Shown: positions 45,990 to 54,971, counted from the stretch's first letter. The stretch: 64,000 nt of DNA from Aquimonas voraii (GCF_900101825.1 NZ_FNAG01000006.1:186001-250000); one strand, 5' to 3'. Made by a program: numbers and translations. The notes: generated by a model not told the origin, from the letters alone.

Positions 45990-47441
45990 ATGCGCCTGCA
46001 TACCCTCGCTCTCGCCTGCTGCCTGTTCGCTCCCCTGTCCCAGGCCGCGCCGCTGCTGCTCAGCTTCGGTGAGCAGCCGATCACCGTCGAAGCCCCTGAA
46101 GGTTGGGCACGGGTCCGACTGATCCTGGTCGACCCCAAGGGTGAAGTGCACCTGCGCAGCTACCCCGCACAGGGTCTGAACCGCCTGGATCTCGACCTCC
46201 AGACCCCGATGGACGGCCACTGGAGCTACAGCCTGCAGTTCGAAGGGGCCAAGCAAGCCTCCGCAGCCGGCGGCAGCGACTCCGCAGAGGGTCGCCGTGG
46301 CGCACCCGGCAAGGCCTGGCCGGTGCTGCAGGGACATTTCGCCGTGTCGTCGGGTCGGCTCGCCAACGGGCTGGCCAAGGAAGGCAGCGATCCGCTGCAA
46401 CCCAAGCAGGTGATTGCCGAAGACCTGATCGTCATCGGCAGTACGTGCACGGGCTTGAACTGCGTCAACGGTGAGAACTTCGGCACCGATACGCTGCGCC
46501 TGAAAGAGGACAACCTCCGCATCCACTTCGACGACACCTCGGTCAGTGCGGGCTTTCCGAACCACGACTGGACGATCATCGCGAACGACCAGGCAAACGG
46601 GGGCATCAACCGTTTCTCCATCGACAACCGCACCACCGGCACGATGCCTTTCACGATTGAGGGCGGTGCGCCCAGCAATACGCTGTGGCTCGACAACAGC
46701 GGACGCATTGGCCTGCGCACCAGCGCGCCTGTGCTGGACATCCATGCGGTCACGGGCAATACGCCGGGAATCCGACTCGAGCAGAGCGCCGCCGGTGGCT
46801 TCACCGCTCAGACCTTCGACATCGGCAGCAACGAAGCGAACTTCTTCGTGCGCGATGTCACCAATGGCGCGCTGTTGCCTTTCCGGATTCGCCCGGGTGC
46901 GCCGACCTCCAGCCTTGACATCAACGCCAACGGCAACGTCGGGTTCGGCGGTGGCACCGCCGCGGCCCGGATCGAGGCCTTCACCAACGCCCCGGAGGTG
47001 TCGCCCGTGCTCGCGCTGCAGGTGCGCAACACCAATGCCGATTTCGCCGGCGACGTGCAGGACCGGTTCAGCGTCGACAGCAACGGCAACGTCACGGCCC
47101 GCGGAACCATTTCGCAGCTGTCCAGCCGCGCGACCAAGGAAAACGTGCAGGCGATCGAAGGCCCGCTGCTGCTGGCGAAGCTCGAGCGGCTGGAAGTTCC
47201 GGCCTGGAACTACCGGGAGTCGACCGAAGGTGAGCGCCATATCGGGCCCATGGCCGAGGACTTCCACGCCACCTTCGGCGTTGGCGCCGACCCGCGCTTC
47301 CTGGCGCCAGGCGATGTCGCTGGCGTGGCGCTGGCCTCGGTCAAGGCACTGCAGGATGAAGTGAAACAGCGCGATGCGCGAATCGCCGAGCTCGAGGCGC
47401 GACTGCTGCGTCTGGAAGCCCTGCTGCCGGCGGCGAACTGA
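45990..47441 (+). CDS. Exported protein with C-terminal peptidase S74-type intramolecular chaperone domain
   Basis: A 483-residue exported protein: signal peptide (about 1-19), a beta-rich N-terminal part, a repetitive beta region with LDNSGRIGLRTSAPVLDIH, DINANGNVGFGG and VDSNGNVTARGTIS motifs like phage tail-fibre or other trimeric stalks, and a C-terminal S74 domain (about 375-455: SSRATKENVQAIEG... HIGPMAEDFHATFGVG). A coiled coil (LQDEVKQRDARIAELEARL) ends it. S74 domains normally assist trimerisation and are then cut off in phage tails and endosialidases. Here no phage gene is near, and a signal peptide is present. GAAGGAAGG supports the start at 45990. Confidence 0.85.
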   Translation: MRLHTLALACCLFAPLSQAAPLLLSFGEQPITVEAPEGWARVRLILVDPKGEVHLRSYPAQGLNRLDLDLQTPMDGHWSYSLQFEGAKQASAAGGSDSAEGRRGAPGKAWPVLQGHFAVSSGRLANGLAKEGSDPLQPKQVIAEDLIVIGSTCTGLNCVNGENFGTDTLRLKEDNLRIHFDDTSVSAGFPNHDWTIIANDQANGGINRFSIDNRTTGTMPFTIEGGAPSNTLWLDNSGRIGLRTSAPVLDIHAVTGNTPGIRLEQSAAGGFTAQTFDIGSNEANFFVRDVTNGALLPFRIRPGAPTSSLDINANGNVGFGGGTAAARIEAFTNAPEVSPVLALQVRNTNADFAGDVQDRFSVDSNGNVTARGTISQLSSRATKENVQAIEGPLLLAKLERLEVPAWNYRESTEGERHIGPMAEDFHATFGVGADPRFLAPGDVAGVALASVKALQDEVKQRDARIAELEARLLRLEALLPAAN

Positions 47442-47451
47442 GCGCGCCCCC

Positions 47452-48420
47452 ATGACACTGCGCTCGATTCTTTCCGCAGGATTCGCGCTGGTGCTGGCCA
47501 GCCTCGTGCCTTCGGCACAGGCCGAGATCTACGCCCTGGGTTTCGCCGAGGACAGCGGCGACACCCTGCTTCGCGAGGTCGACACCGGCGCCGAAAGCCC
47601 CGCCCGCGTGGCGAACTGCTGCAGCATCGGGGTCGGCACGCCGACCTTCGATCTGCTCGCCAATCGGGCCTATTTCGTGGCCCAGAACGGCGGTGGCCAA
47701 CAGCTGGTTCGCTTCGACTATGCCTCCGGCGGCAGCGAGCGGCTGGCGCTGGACCCGGGCTTTTCGCTCACCCACCTCGAGTACCACGCCGGCAGCAATC
47801 TGCTGTACGCACTGGGCCGGGAGCTCGCCAGTGGCAATGTGGTGATGGCGACGGTCAATCCGAGCACGGCCCAGATCAGCGTGCGTGCGTCGCTGCCGGC
47901 CCCCTGCTGCACCCTCAAGGCCGGCGTCTCCACCCTGGTCGACAGCGGCAACCTGCGGTTGCTGGCGGTGGTTCGCAACGGCCAGCAGGAGGCCATTCTG
48001 CCCTTCGACTTCACCACCAACAGCCTGGCTGCAGAGATCGCCCTGCCCGCCGGCATGCAGCTGGGCGACCTGGCTCGCCACCCTGCTTCGGGAACGGTCT
48101 GGGGCCTGGCCCACGATCCCGCGACCGGCCTGGGCCAGCTGATCGCAGTCGGGCCAGCGCCGACCTTCACCATCACACCGGTGGGCAGCGGCGTGGCGGG
48201 CTGCTGCTTCATCCAGGCAGGCGCCGCGGCCATCGACCAGACCGCGAACGCGCTGGTCATCCTCGGCCAGGACGCGGCCGGCGATGCGCCGCGGGTGCTG
48301 CGCTTCAGCCTCGCGGACGGCAGCCGCAGTGCAGGTGCCTCGCAGGCTGGGCATGCGCTTTTCCAGGAGTTCGGGCTCGACTTCGACGCCCTGTTCTCGG
48401 ACGGCTTCGAGACGCCCTGA
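47452..48420 (+). CDS. Exported protein with three vicinal-cysteine repeat units
   Basis: A 322-residue secreted protein with a signal peptide (about 1-24, ending AQA). Adjacent cysteine pairs occur at residues 56-57, 152-153 and 251-252, that is about 96-99 residues apart, and they are the only cysteines I find. Each pair is followed by a short loop and an aromatic/hydrophobic strand set (SIGVGTPTFDLLANRAYFV; TLKAGVSTLVDSGNLRLLAVV; FIQAGAAAIDQTANALVIL), so the protein looks like three copies of a roughly 97-residue unit, perhaps a beta-propeller. It ends GLDFDALFSDGFETP, close to the tail of the metalloprotease at 38128. It is coded ten bases after the S74 protein gene and followed by a terminator-like stem. 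No family recognised. Confidence 0.75.
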   Translation: MTLRSILSAGFALVLASLVPSAQAEIYALGFAEDSGDTLLREVDTGAESPARVANCCSIGVGTPTFDLLANRAYFVAQNGGGQQLVRFDYASGGSERLALDPGFSLTHLEYHAGSNLLYALGRELASGNVVMATVNPSTAQISVRASLPAPCCTLKAGVSTLVDSGNLRLLAVVRNGQQEAILPFDFTTNSLAAEIALPAGMQLGDLARHPASGTVWGLAHDPATGLGQLIAVGPAPTFTITPVGSGVAGCCFIQAGAAAIDQTANALVILGQDAAGDAPRVLRFSLADGSRSAGASQAGHALFQEFGLDFDALFSDGFETP

Positions 48421-48426
48421 CCCAAC

Positions 48427-48457
48427 ACGGATCAAGGGCCGCCGGGCCTTGATCCGT
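48427..48457 (+). terminator. Stem-loop after the vicinal-cysteine protein gene
   Basis: ACGGATCAAGG at 48427-48437 pairs perfectly with CCTTGATCCGT at 48447-48457 around a nine-base GC-rich loop, seven bases after the stop codon. It shares CAACACGGATCAAG with the stem at 14156. The T-run is weak. The rest of the gap to 48780 shows no gene and no strong promoter. Confidence 0.6.
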
Positions 48458-48780
48458 GGTCGCGAGTCCGGCGCCGGTCCGGACTCGCTTGCGCGGGCTC
48501 AAGCACGGACCTGCCCTCCCTGGCGCACGACAAAGCCGAAGGCGGCGACCGTGTCTTGAGCTCAACGCGGCGCAAGCACTGGCAACGACGGCGCTTCGAT
48601 TCGCGTCTTGGCTGTTGCATGCGCTAACCTTTGCAGCGCTGAATTTCCGGACCCGTTGCCAAGGGCCCATGTGTCGCCGCGCGCGGATGCGCTGCTGCCG
48701 CCGCCTCAACGATGACGTCAGCCGGCGCATCGCGCATTCTGCTGGCCATGCCGAGCCAGGTCGTTGGACATCCTCGCGCC

Positions 48781-50931
48781 ATGGAAGCCCCCACTACCGC
48801 TCGCTCCCTGCACCGCCGGCACACGCGCGATCCGCACCGGCGCCGGGGTCTTGTCTGCGCCTGCCTTCTGCTCGGCGGCATCGCGCCGCTGCAGGCCGTG
48901 GACCTGGGCTGTGCGCTGCCCGCGCCACCTGCACCCGCGCGCGACTCCTGCGTCACCGGAAGGTCGTGGGAGGCCGCGCTGGGCGCGATCGACGAGGCCC
49001 AACGCGTGGGCGCCTTCGAGGAGGCGGAGCGCCAACTGCACTGCGCGTGGGCAGAGCTCGAGGTCGAATCGGCAGCCAGCACTGAAGGCGCTGTCGTCAT
49101 CGAGGACGAGCGGCCGTATCTGCTGGTCCGTCGCTGGGGCATTCTGGACTACCGTCGCGAGCGCCTGCCGCAGGCGCTGTCCTGGTTCGAATGCGCGCTC
49201 AAGCAGGCGAAGTCGCGCGGTGACCGTGCCGCGATCGCCCGCGAGGAAAAGAACATCGGCAGCGTGCTGCGACGGCTCGGTGACTTCAGCGGTGCCCTGC
49301 GCGCCCTGACCGCAAGCCTGGAGACCCAGCGCGAAATCGGTGCCGTCAGCGGCGCCGTGCTGAACAACATCGCGGACGTCCATCGAGACCTTGAAGACCA
49401 CGATTCGGCCCTGCGCTACTACCGCGAGGCGCTGTCCGCCTTCGACGCCGCCGGCGAGACGCTGGAGGCTTCGCATGTCCTGGAGTCGATGAGCGAGCTG
49501 AGTCTCGATCGCGGCGATACCCGCTCGGCCCAGGACTGGCTGCGGACTGCGCTGGAGAGCTACCGCGCGGCCGGCCTGCCCGAACTGCAGCTGCGCGCGC
49601 ACGGTGGCCTGATCCGGGCTGCACTGGATGCCGACCGGACGCTTGAGGCGCGCGAGTGGAGCGCCTCGGCGCTGACGCTGGCCAGGCAGTACGCGCTGCA
49701 GCCGCCGGCCTATGTCGAGCGGCAGATTGCGCGCAGCGAACGTGCGGCCGGTGAACTCGCGGCGGCAGAGCGCCGCTTGCGGGCGGTGATCGCGCGCCTC
49801 GCCGAGGGCGACACCGAACGTCCGGCGCTGATCGAAGCGCTGGCCACCCTGCTGGAAGCGCGCGGCGACCTGCCCGGCGCCCTGCGTGAGGCGCGTCGCG
49901 CCCACCTCGAGCAGAGCCGACTCGCGCATGCCCAGCAGGATCGTCAGCTCGGATGGCTGAGGGCGCGCTTCGAGCTCAGCGAGCGCGACCACACGATCGC
50001 AGCACTGGCGGCCGACAAGGCCATCAACGAGGCCCGGCTGCGCCAGCGGACCCTGGTGCTGGGCCTGGCACTGGCGCTCACCCTGGCCGGCCTGCTGGCG
50101 CTCTGGGTCCTCCAGCAGCGGCGCAGTCAGCGCGAACGCCTGCGGATCGCCGCCGAACGCATGCGCGAGCAGGACGAACTGCTTCGCTACCGCCGCGAGG
50201 CCGACTCCCTGGCGGAGGACCGCAGCCTGCTGCAGGCCCTGCTGGACAGCCGCGAAAGCGCGCTCTGCCTGCTCGATGCCGACGGTCAGCTGCTGGCCGC
50301 CAACCGCAGCGCGCGCCGCGTGCTGGAGCTCGACCCCGAGGCGCCGATGGGGCGCTCGATTGTCGAACTCCTGTTCGGGGAGGATGCGGCCGCTCTCACC
50401 GCGGCTTTGGAGCGGATGGAGGACGCGGAGGTACACGGGCTGGAGCTCACCTCGCGCAATCGCGGGCCCCGCTTGCAGGCGCGCCTGCGCCCCTGGGGCG
50501 AGGGCGAGGGCCTGGTGGTGATGGAGCTGAACCAAGGCGCGACCGTGCCTGAGTCGCCCTCGGAAGCGCACGCGCCGGTTCGGCAGGCGACGGATGCGCA
50601 GCCGCTGCACGAGGAGTTCAAGCGCAGCATCGTCGAGTTGATGCTGGCGGTGGTGGATGCCTGGGAGCGCGCCACCGGCAGCAATCGGCTGGAGCTGGCG
50701 GAGAAGAGCCGGATCTGGCGCGTCAGCATCGATGACGGCCGTCTGCGCGCCCGCGCCATGGAGCGCTATCTCGCGGTGTCCAAACTGCCTCGCAACCCGC
50801 GCTGGCGCGACGTGTTGCGGTCCGCCTACTTCGTGCTCAGCCAGTGCACGCTCGACCCCACGGTCCGTGAGGACCTCAAGCGCCGGGCCGACGCCGTGCT
50901 GGCCTACACGCGCCGCAAGGCGCTGGCCTAG
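48781..50931 (+). CDS. Membrane sensor with periplasmic TPRs, PAS domain and unknown C-terminal domain
   Basis: A 716-residue protein. A signal or anchor helix (about 20-37: GLVCACLLLGGIAPLQA) precedes a TPR region (about 85-400, with repeated GDFSGALRALTAS, HDSALRYYREALSAFD and EARGDLPGALREARR units). A membrane helix (about 445-462) is followed by a short coiled coil, a PAS domain (about 490-580: LLDSRESALCLLDADGQLLAANRSARRVLEL) and a C-terminal domain of about 110 residues (EEFKRSIVELMLAVVDAWERATGSNRLELAEKS...). I do not recognise the last domain; it is not a kinase, GGDEF, EAL or HTH module I know. The ATG at 48781 is preferred; an ATG at 48748 is also possible. Confidence 0.75.
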   Translation: MEAPTTARSLHRRHTRDPHRRRGLVCACLLLGGIAPLQAVDLGCALPAPPAPARDSCVTGRSWEAALGAIDEAQRVGAFEEAERQLHCAWAELEVESAASTEGAVVIEDERPYLLVRRWGILDYRRERLPQALSWFECALKQAKSRGDRAAIAREEKNIGSVLRRLGDFSGALRALTASLETQREIGAVSGAVLNNIADVHRDLEDHDSALRYYREALSAFDAAGETLEASHVLESMSELSLDRGDTRSAQDWLRTALESYRAAGLPELQLRAHGGLIRAALDADRTLEAREWSASALTLARQYALQPPAYVERQIARSERAAGELAAAERRLRAVIARLAEGDTERPALIEALATLLEARGDLPGALREARRAHLEQSRLAHAQQDRQLGWLRARFELSERDHTIAALAADKAINEARLRQRTLVLGLALALTLAGLLALWVLQQRRSQRERLRIAAERMREQDELLRYRREADSLAEDRSLLQALLDSRESALCLLDADGQLLAANRSARRVLELDPEAPMGRSIVELLFGEDAAALTAALERMEDAEVHGLELTSRNRGPRLQARLRPWGEGEGLVVMELNQGATVPESPSEAHAPVRQATDAQPLHEEFKRSIVELMLAVVDAWERATGSNRLELAEKSRIWRVSIDDGRLRARAMERYLAVSKLPRNPRWRDVLRSAYFVLSQCTLDPTVREDLKRRADAVLAYTRRKALA

Positions 50932-51111
50932 GCGCGTTCTGGACACGGTCGTCGGCGGGTTGTTCAGACCTCGCGACGGGTTTGCCGGGCCACGGCCGAA
51001 CGTGCCCGCAGACTCGAGGCGGTCGGGCCAGCGCCGATCGAGGCCCGCAGGCGCGGGATCGGTGCGGGTCGGGGCTCGCCGCGCAGCAAAGACGGGCCGG
51101 CCCGCGCCCGG

Positions 51112-51543
51112 TCAGCGCGCGCTGTCCTTCTTCTCGCACACGACGCAGGCGCCGCGCAGCCCTTCGCTGAGCCGGTATTCGCGATGATGTTCGGTGTCGA
51201 GGAAGCTCGGGGGGTCGAGGATGATCGGCATGGCGTTCGCCTCCTCGGAGGTCTCAGCGCAGTAGCCGGCAGCGATCAGATCCGCCCAGGACCACATGTC
51301 GACGATGCCGCAGCGGCTGTCGAACAGGCCGGGCTGGGGCGGTTTGCGACTGTGGTCGTGGGTTTCTTCGAAGGCGCGGATGCGCGCCATCAGTTCGTCT
51401 TCGTCGAAGTTGAACTCGCGCGCCACCGCGGGCGGCAGGTGCCCGTCCTGGCACCAGTCTTCAGGCAGGGTGTCGTGGGCGCCTGCGGCCAGCGGGCAGA
51501 GCAGGACGGCGACTCGGAACATCGACTGCAGGATCACGCGCAT
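51112..51543 (-). CDS. Small exported protein of unknown function
   Basis: A 143-residue protein with a signal peptide (about 1-23: ILQSMFRVAVLLCPLAAGA). The mature part has five cysteines, in DWCQ, DSRCG, GYCAE and the closing GACVVCEKK, and a His/Asp-rich stretch (EETHDHSRKPP). The Cys-x-x-Cys near the C-terminus could bind metal or form a redox pair. No family recognised. The upstream extension of the frame is Arg/Pro-rich and unlikely to be translated. It sits on the minus strand between the convergent TPR-PAS gene and the discoidin-type protein gene. Confidence 0.55.
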   Translation of the reverse strand: MRVILQSMFRVAVLLCPLAAGAHDTLPEDWCQDGHLPPAVAREFNFDEDELMARIRAFEETHDHSRKPPQPGLFDSRCGIVDMWSWADLIAAGYCAETSEEANAMPIILDPPSFLDTEHHREYRLSEGLRGACVVCEKKDSAR

Positions 51544-51714
51544 GGGAACGTCCTCGTGGGGGAGGCCGGACTCTAGGCGCGGCGGTGGGCGCACGCCACC
51601 GCGCAGGCGGGAACAAGCTGGGGAAGATTCCGCGCAAGCCATTGAAAAACCGGCATTCGACCCGGTCCCGAGCCGGCGCCATCGCGGGCCTGCCAGGCCT
51701 GCCACACGGGCGAA

Positions 51715-51746
51715 GCACGCAGCCCGCCACAGGGCGGGCTGCGTGC
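51715..51746 (-). terminator. Strong stem-loop after the discoidin-type protein gene
   Basis: GCACGCAGCCCGCC at 51715-51728 pairs perfectly (14 bases) with GGCGGGCTGCGTGC at 51733-51746 around loop ACAG, about 30 bases after the minus-strand gene's stop. No strong T-run follows. Confidence 0.65.
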
Positions 51747-51774
51747 GCCAAGCCGGCGCGCGGCCGGGTGAGGA

Positions 51775-53967
51775 TCAGCGATAGACCTCGAGCTCGTTGA
51801 TGCGGATGTGCGCAGGTTGCACCTCAGGCCCCTTGCGACCCAGCACCCGGATCGAACGGGTGGTCACCGGCGGGAAGGTGAAACTCAGCTGGGTGCTGGT
51901 GTTGTCGGTCGGGAAGCCCGGCGTGGCCGACAGGGTGATCCACTGCGAACCAGCGAGGTACTGGATCACGAAATCCTGGACCTCGAAGCCGCTGGTGGTG
52001 AACAGGTCGACGCGCTGCAGGGTCAGCGGGGCGGGCCAGGTGAGCGCGACCCATTGCGGGCCGATCGGCAACAAGGACGGGGTGGTGTTGGCTCCGCCCA
52101 CACCATCCGGATTGATGCAGATCGAGCGCGGATCGGTGCAGTCGGGCAGATCGTTGGTCCAGCTGTAGAGCCCGCCGAGCTGGGTCGAGGTGACGCCATC
52201 GTTGATGCGGGCGGCGCTGTAGCACTGGTTGCCCGGTCCTCGGCAGTAGGTGGTCGAGGCCGAGGCCGCAGCGCGGGGGGCCAGATTGATCGGCGCCGTG
52301 CTGGCCTGCACCTGGCGCGTGGTCGTCTTGTTGAAGCTGCGCCCGTGGCTGTCGCCGACGGCGGTCAGACTGAGCAGCGGCGTACCGCCGCTGTTCCAGG
52401 TGTGACTCGCCTGGGTCAGGTTGGCCGCGGGCCCGGACATCGGCTGGGCGGCGCTGCCGTCACCCCAGTTCATCGAGTACTGGACGGTGTCGGTGTAGGG
52501 CCAGCAGGGCCGCATCTTGGCGCCGAAGGTTTCCGCAAGGCCGACCGGGACCACGGCGGGGCCGCTGAGCATCGGCGACATCGCGGTCGAACCCTGCCCG
52601 CCGAGCAGGTCCCAGAAGCCGATATGCCAGCGCGGCGATGTCCACAGGTTCCGGTGCCAGGCGCTGGTGAGGAAGGTGTCGGCCTGACCGGTGATGTAGA
52701 GCTGCCAGTCGAGGTCGAAGGTCAGCGCCTGCACGGTTTCGTAGTGGCCGTTGGCATCGGCGTCACCGCAGTTGTTGCCGTAGTAGCCCCAGAGATCGCC
52801 TCGCAGGTAGGGCCGCACGCCGACCTGGGCATAGGCGACGCCTTCGGTGTACAGGTAGCCGCGCATGGCGACCTGCGCATAGATGTTCGGCTGGAAGCGT
52901 CCCGACACGCTGCCGGTCATCGGCTGCGAGCCGAGGCCCGACGAATTGAACTGCGAACTGCCGGTGCAGCCGGACGAGGTGCAGCGGTAGTCGAAGGTGC
53001 CCGAGAAGGTGCGGTTGCCGCTGTAGGTGGTGGATCCGGTGACGCTGCCGCTCAGCCCGCCCTGGTCGTAGCCTGCGGTGATCGGCAGGTTGAAGCCGAT
53101 GTGCACCGGAATCGGGCCGGCGAAGAAGTTCAGGGAGAACAGGTGCGGCTTGGCGATCTGCCATTCCCGCGCTTCGCGGTTGGCGTAGTGGATCGTGCCG
53201 CTCAGGGTTGCGCCGTGCTCGATGTTGGCCGAGCCGCGGACCCGTGCGTGGTTGAAGCGCACACCGTACGGGATGCAGAGGAACCAGGCCTTGAAGCGCT
53301 TGAGCTTGATCAGCACTTCGCCATTGGCGTTGACCGCGGCGTTGCCGGTCAGCGCGAGGCTGCCGCTGAAGCCGCCACCGATGCCGAAATTGCGGTTCAG
53401 CGGTGCGTTGATGCTGAAGCTGCGATTGCGGTAGATGTCGCGGTCGCCGCAGCTGCCCTTCGCCGCCGCCGCCGTACCCAGCGGGCCGTCGCCTTCCTCC
53501 AGCATCGCCACGAGACGGATGAGCTCGTCGGTGGGTTTGCCCTGCGCTTCCGATTTGCGCACCTCCTCGGCCACGCGCACGCTCACCGAGAAGGCGATCG
53601 GCTCGTCTCCCTCGCGCTCGGCGAGATCGAGAATCAGGCTTTCACGCAGGCTGTCGGGAAGCGGGACGGCGGCGACACCGCGTTCGCCGTCGATCATGAA
53701 CATCTCTTCGGCGTAGGGCTCGCCGGTCTCGTCGAGTACGCCGGAGGACAGCACGCGCTGCCAGCCTTCGCCCTGTTCGAGCACTTTCTGCGAGTAGCTG
53801 AGGTCCGGCTCGGGCTCGCCCTCGCCTTTGCCCGGTGGCACCACGGCCTGAGCGGCGACGCTGCCGGCGAACAGAAGCGCACAGAGTGCGGCTCCGCAGG
53901 CCCAGCGTGCGCGCAAGAAGCGGGGTTGCACGGCGCGGCGCGCCGGACTCCCGGAAGAACGGTTCAT
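51775..53967 (-). CDS. Large exported protein with PKD-like and C-terminal discoidin (F5/8-type C) domain
   Basis: A 730-residue exported protein. It has a Arg-rich N-terminus and signal helix (about 20-42, ending AAQA), an acidic stretch, a unique beta-rich middle part (about 170-470) with six or more cysteines, a PKD-like segment (about 480-565: VQYSMNWGDGSAAQP, then HTWNSGGTPLLSLTAVG), and a C-terminal discoidin-like domain (about 575-730: NLAPRAAASASTTY...PQWVALTWPAPLTLQRVDLF...IRINELEVYR), which usually binds sugars or lipids. The middle domain is not recognised. The function is probably binding at the cell surface or of secreted polymers. The gene stands alone with a strong stem after it. 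Confidence 0.75.
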   Translation of the reverse strand: MNRSSGSPARRAVQPRFLRARWACGAALCALLFAGSVAAQAVVPPGKGEGEPEPDLSYSQKVLEQGEGWQRVLSSGVLDETGEPYAEEMFMIDGERGVAAVPLPDSLRESLILDLAEREGDEPIAFSVSVRVAEEVRKSEAQGKPTDELIRLVAMLEEGDGPLGTAAAAKGSCGDRDIYRNRSFSINAPLNRNFGIGGGFSGSLALTGNAAVNANGEVLIKLKRFKAWFLCIPYGVRFNHARVRGSANIEHGATLSGTIHYANREAREWQIAKPHLFSLNFFAGPIPVHIGFNLPITAGYDQGGLSGSVTGSTTYSGNRTFSGTFDYRCTSSGCTGSSQFNSSGLGSQPMTGSVSGRFQPNIYAQVAMRGYLYTEGVAYAQVGVRPYLRGDLWGYYGNNCGDADANGHYETVQALTFDLDWQLYITGQADTFLTSAWHRNLWTSPRWHIGFWDLLGGQGSTAMSPMLSGPAVVPVGLAETFGAKMRPCWPYTDTVQYSMNWGDGSAAQPMSGPAANLTQASHTWNSGGTPLLSLTAVGDSHGRSFNKTTTRQVQASTAPINLAPRAAASASTTYCRGPGNQCYSAARINDGVTSTQLGGLYSWTNDLPDCTDPRSICINPDGVGGANTTPSLLPIGPQWVALTWPAPLTLQRVDLFTTSGFEVQDFVIQYLAGSQWITLSATPGFPTDNTSTQLSFTFPPVTTRSIRVLGRKGPEVQPAHIRINELEVYR

Positions 53968-54511
53968 TGAGTGCCTCCCATCTGTCGGTAGTGGATCGCG
54001 ACCCGCAGTGCGGAGCCGCGCGCAGGGCCCGGCATCGGCCCGTGGGCGATTTGCCGGGGCGGCAGTCCAGGCCGGAGCCGCCGCGAGATCACGCTAGAAC
54101 CGACCCTGCAGTCGCCACGAGGCTGACGACGGGACCGCGCGGGAAGAAGCCGGGCACGGCAAAGACCCGATCGGCAGCACAAACACCTGCGAAATCAGAT
54201 GCCTGGAAAGCAACTCGACCAGGAAACTCCCCGCCATCGCGAGCCCAGGGGCCTTCACCGATCAGCGAGGACATGCGGCGCCTCGACGGCGTCACCGACG
54301 TCGAGGGCCGTGCGATGAAGCCGCGGCACCCGCGGATGGCGGATGGGTTCTCTGAGCCGGGATTGGGGATTCGGGATTCGCAGGAGCCGCGGCGTTTGGG
54401 CATGCCGCAGCCGCTTGCCCGGCGCCCCGCTCAGGGGCTTGTGATGCGCTCAAGCGCGCGGCTTGGCGTTACCCTCGGATCCCGAATCCCGAACAACGAA
54501 TCCCGGCTCAG
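53968..54511. other. Divergent intergenic region holding inverted heptamer arrays
   Basis: The promoters of the discoidin-type gene and the glyoxalase-like gene should be in this 544-base gap. A heptamer array with the GAGCCGGGATT boundary begins at 54354 (to 54380), and its inverse lies at 54478-54510, with about 97 bases between. Inside, GGCATGCCGC recalls the arms of the 21962-22630 element. I find no gene and no convincing promoter boxes in the rest. Confidence 0.55.
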
Positions 54512-54949
54512 ATGAAATACCTCCACGCCATGGTCCGCGTCCGCAACCTCGACGCCTCCCTCAAATTCTGGTGCGAAGGCCTCGGCCTGGTCGAAACGCG
54601 TCGCCGCGACTATCCGCAGGGGCGCTTCACCCTGGTTTATCTGGCGGCACCGGAGAACCCCGAGGTCGAGGTCGAGCTGACCTGGAACTACGACGACGGG
54701 GATAGCGAAGGCATGCCTTCGCTGGGCAGCGCGCGCAACTTCGGTCACCTCGCCTTCGCCGTCGACGATATCTACGCGACCTGCGCCCACCTGCAGGCGC
54801 AGGGCATCACCCTCAATCGCCCGCCCCGCGACGGGCGCATGGCCTTCGTGCGCAGCCCGGACCTGATCTCCGTCGAGTTGCTGCAGAAGGGCGAGGCGCT
54901 GGCGCCGGCCGAGCCCTGGGCTTCGATGCCGAACGTCGGCAGTTGGTAG
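54512..54949 (+). CDS. VOC-family lactoylglutathione lyase-like protein
   Basis: A 145-residue glyoxalase I-like protein. The paired beta-alpha-beta-beta-beta modules carry the expected metal ligands: His5 (YLHAM), a Glu in VEVELTWNY, His near residue 75 (NFGHLAFAV) and a Glu in ISVELLQ. It keeps the glutathione-type VRVRNLDASLKFW start motif and NRPPRDGRMAFVRSPDL. A real GloA activity is plausible; other VOC functions are possible. The ATG at 54512 is forced by His5. No Shine-Dalgarno sequence is present, because a heptamer repeat ends one base before the ATG. Confidence 0.85.
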   Translation: MKYLHAMVRVRNLDASLKFWCEGLGLVETRRRDYPQGRFTLVYLAAPENPEVEVELTWNYDDGDSEGMPSLGSARNFGHLAFAVDDIYATCAHLQAQGITLNRPPRDGRMAFVRSPDLISVELLQKGEALAPAEPWASMPNVGSW

Positions 54950-54971
54950 TCGGGGGGCGCTGCAAAGAGGA

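Noticed and set aside
45990-47441. S74 protein as part of a prophage tail
   Set aside because: A signal peptide is present and no capsid, terminase, integrase or other tail gene lies nearby.
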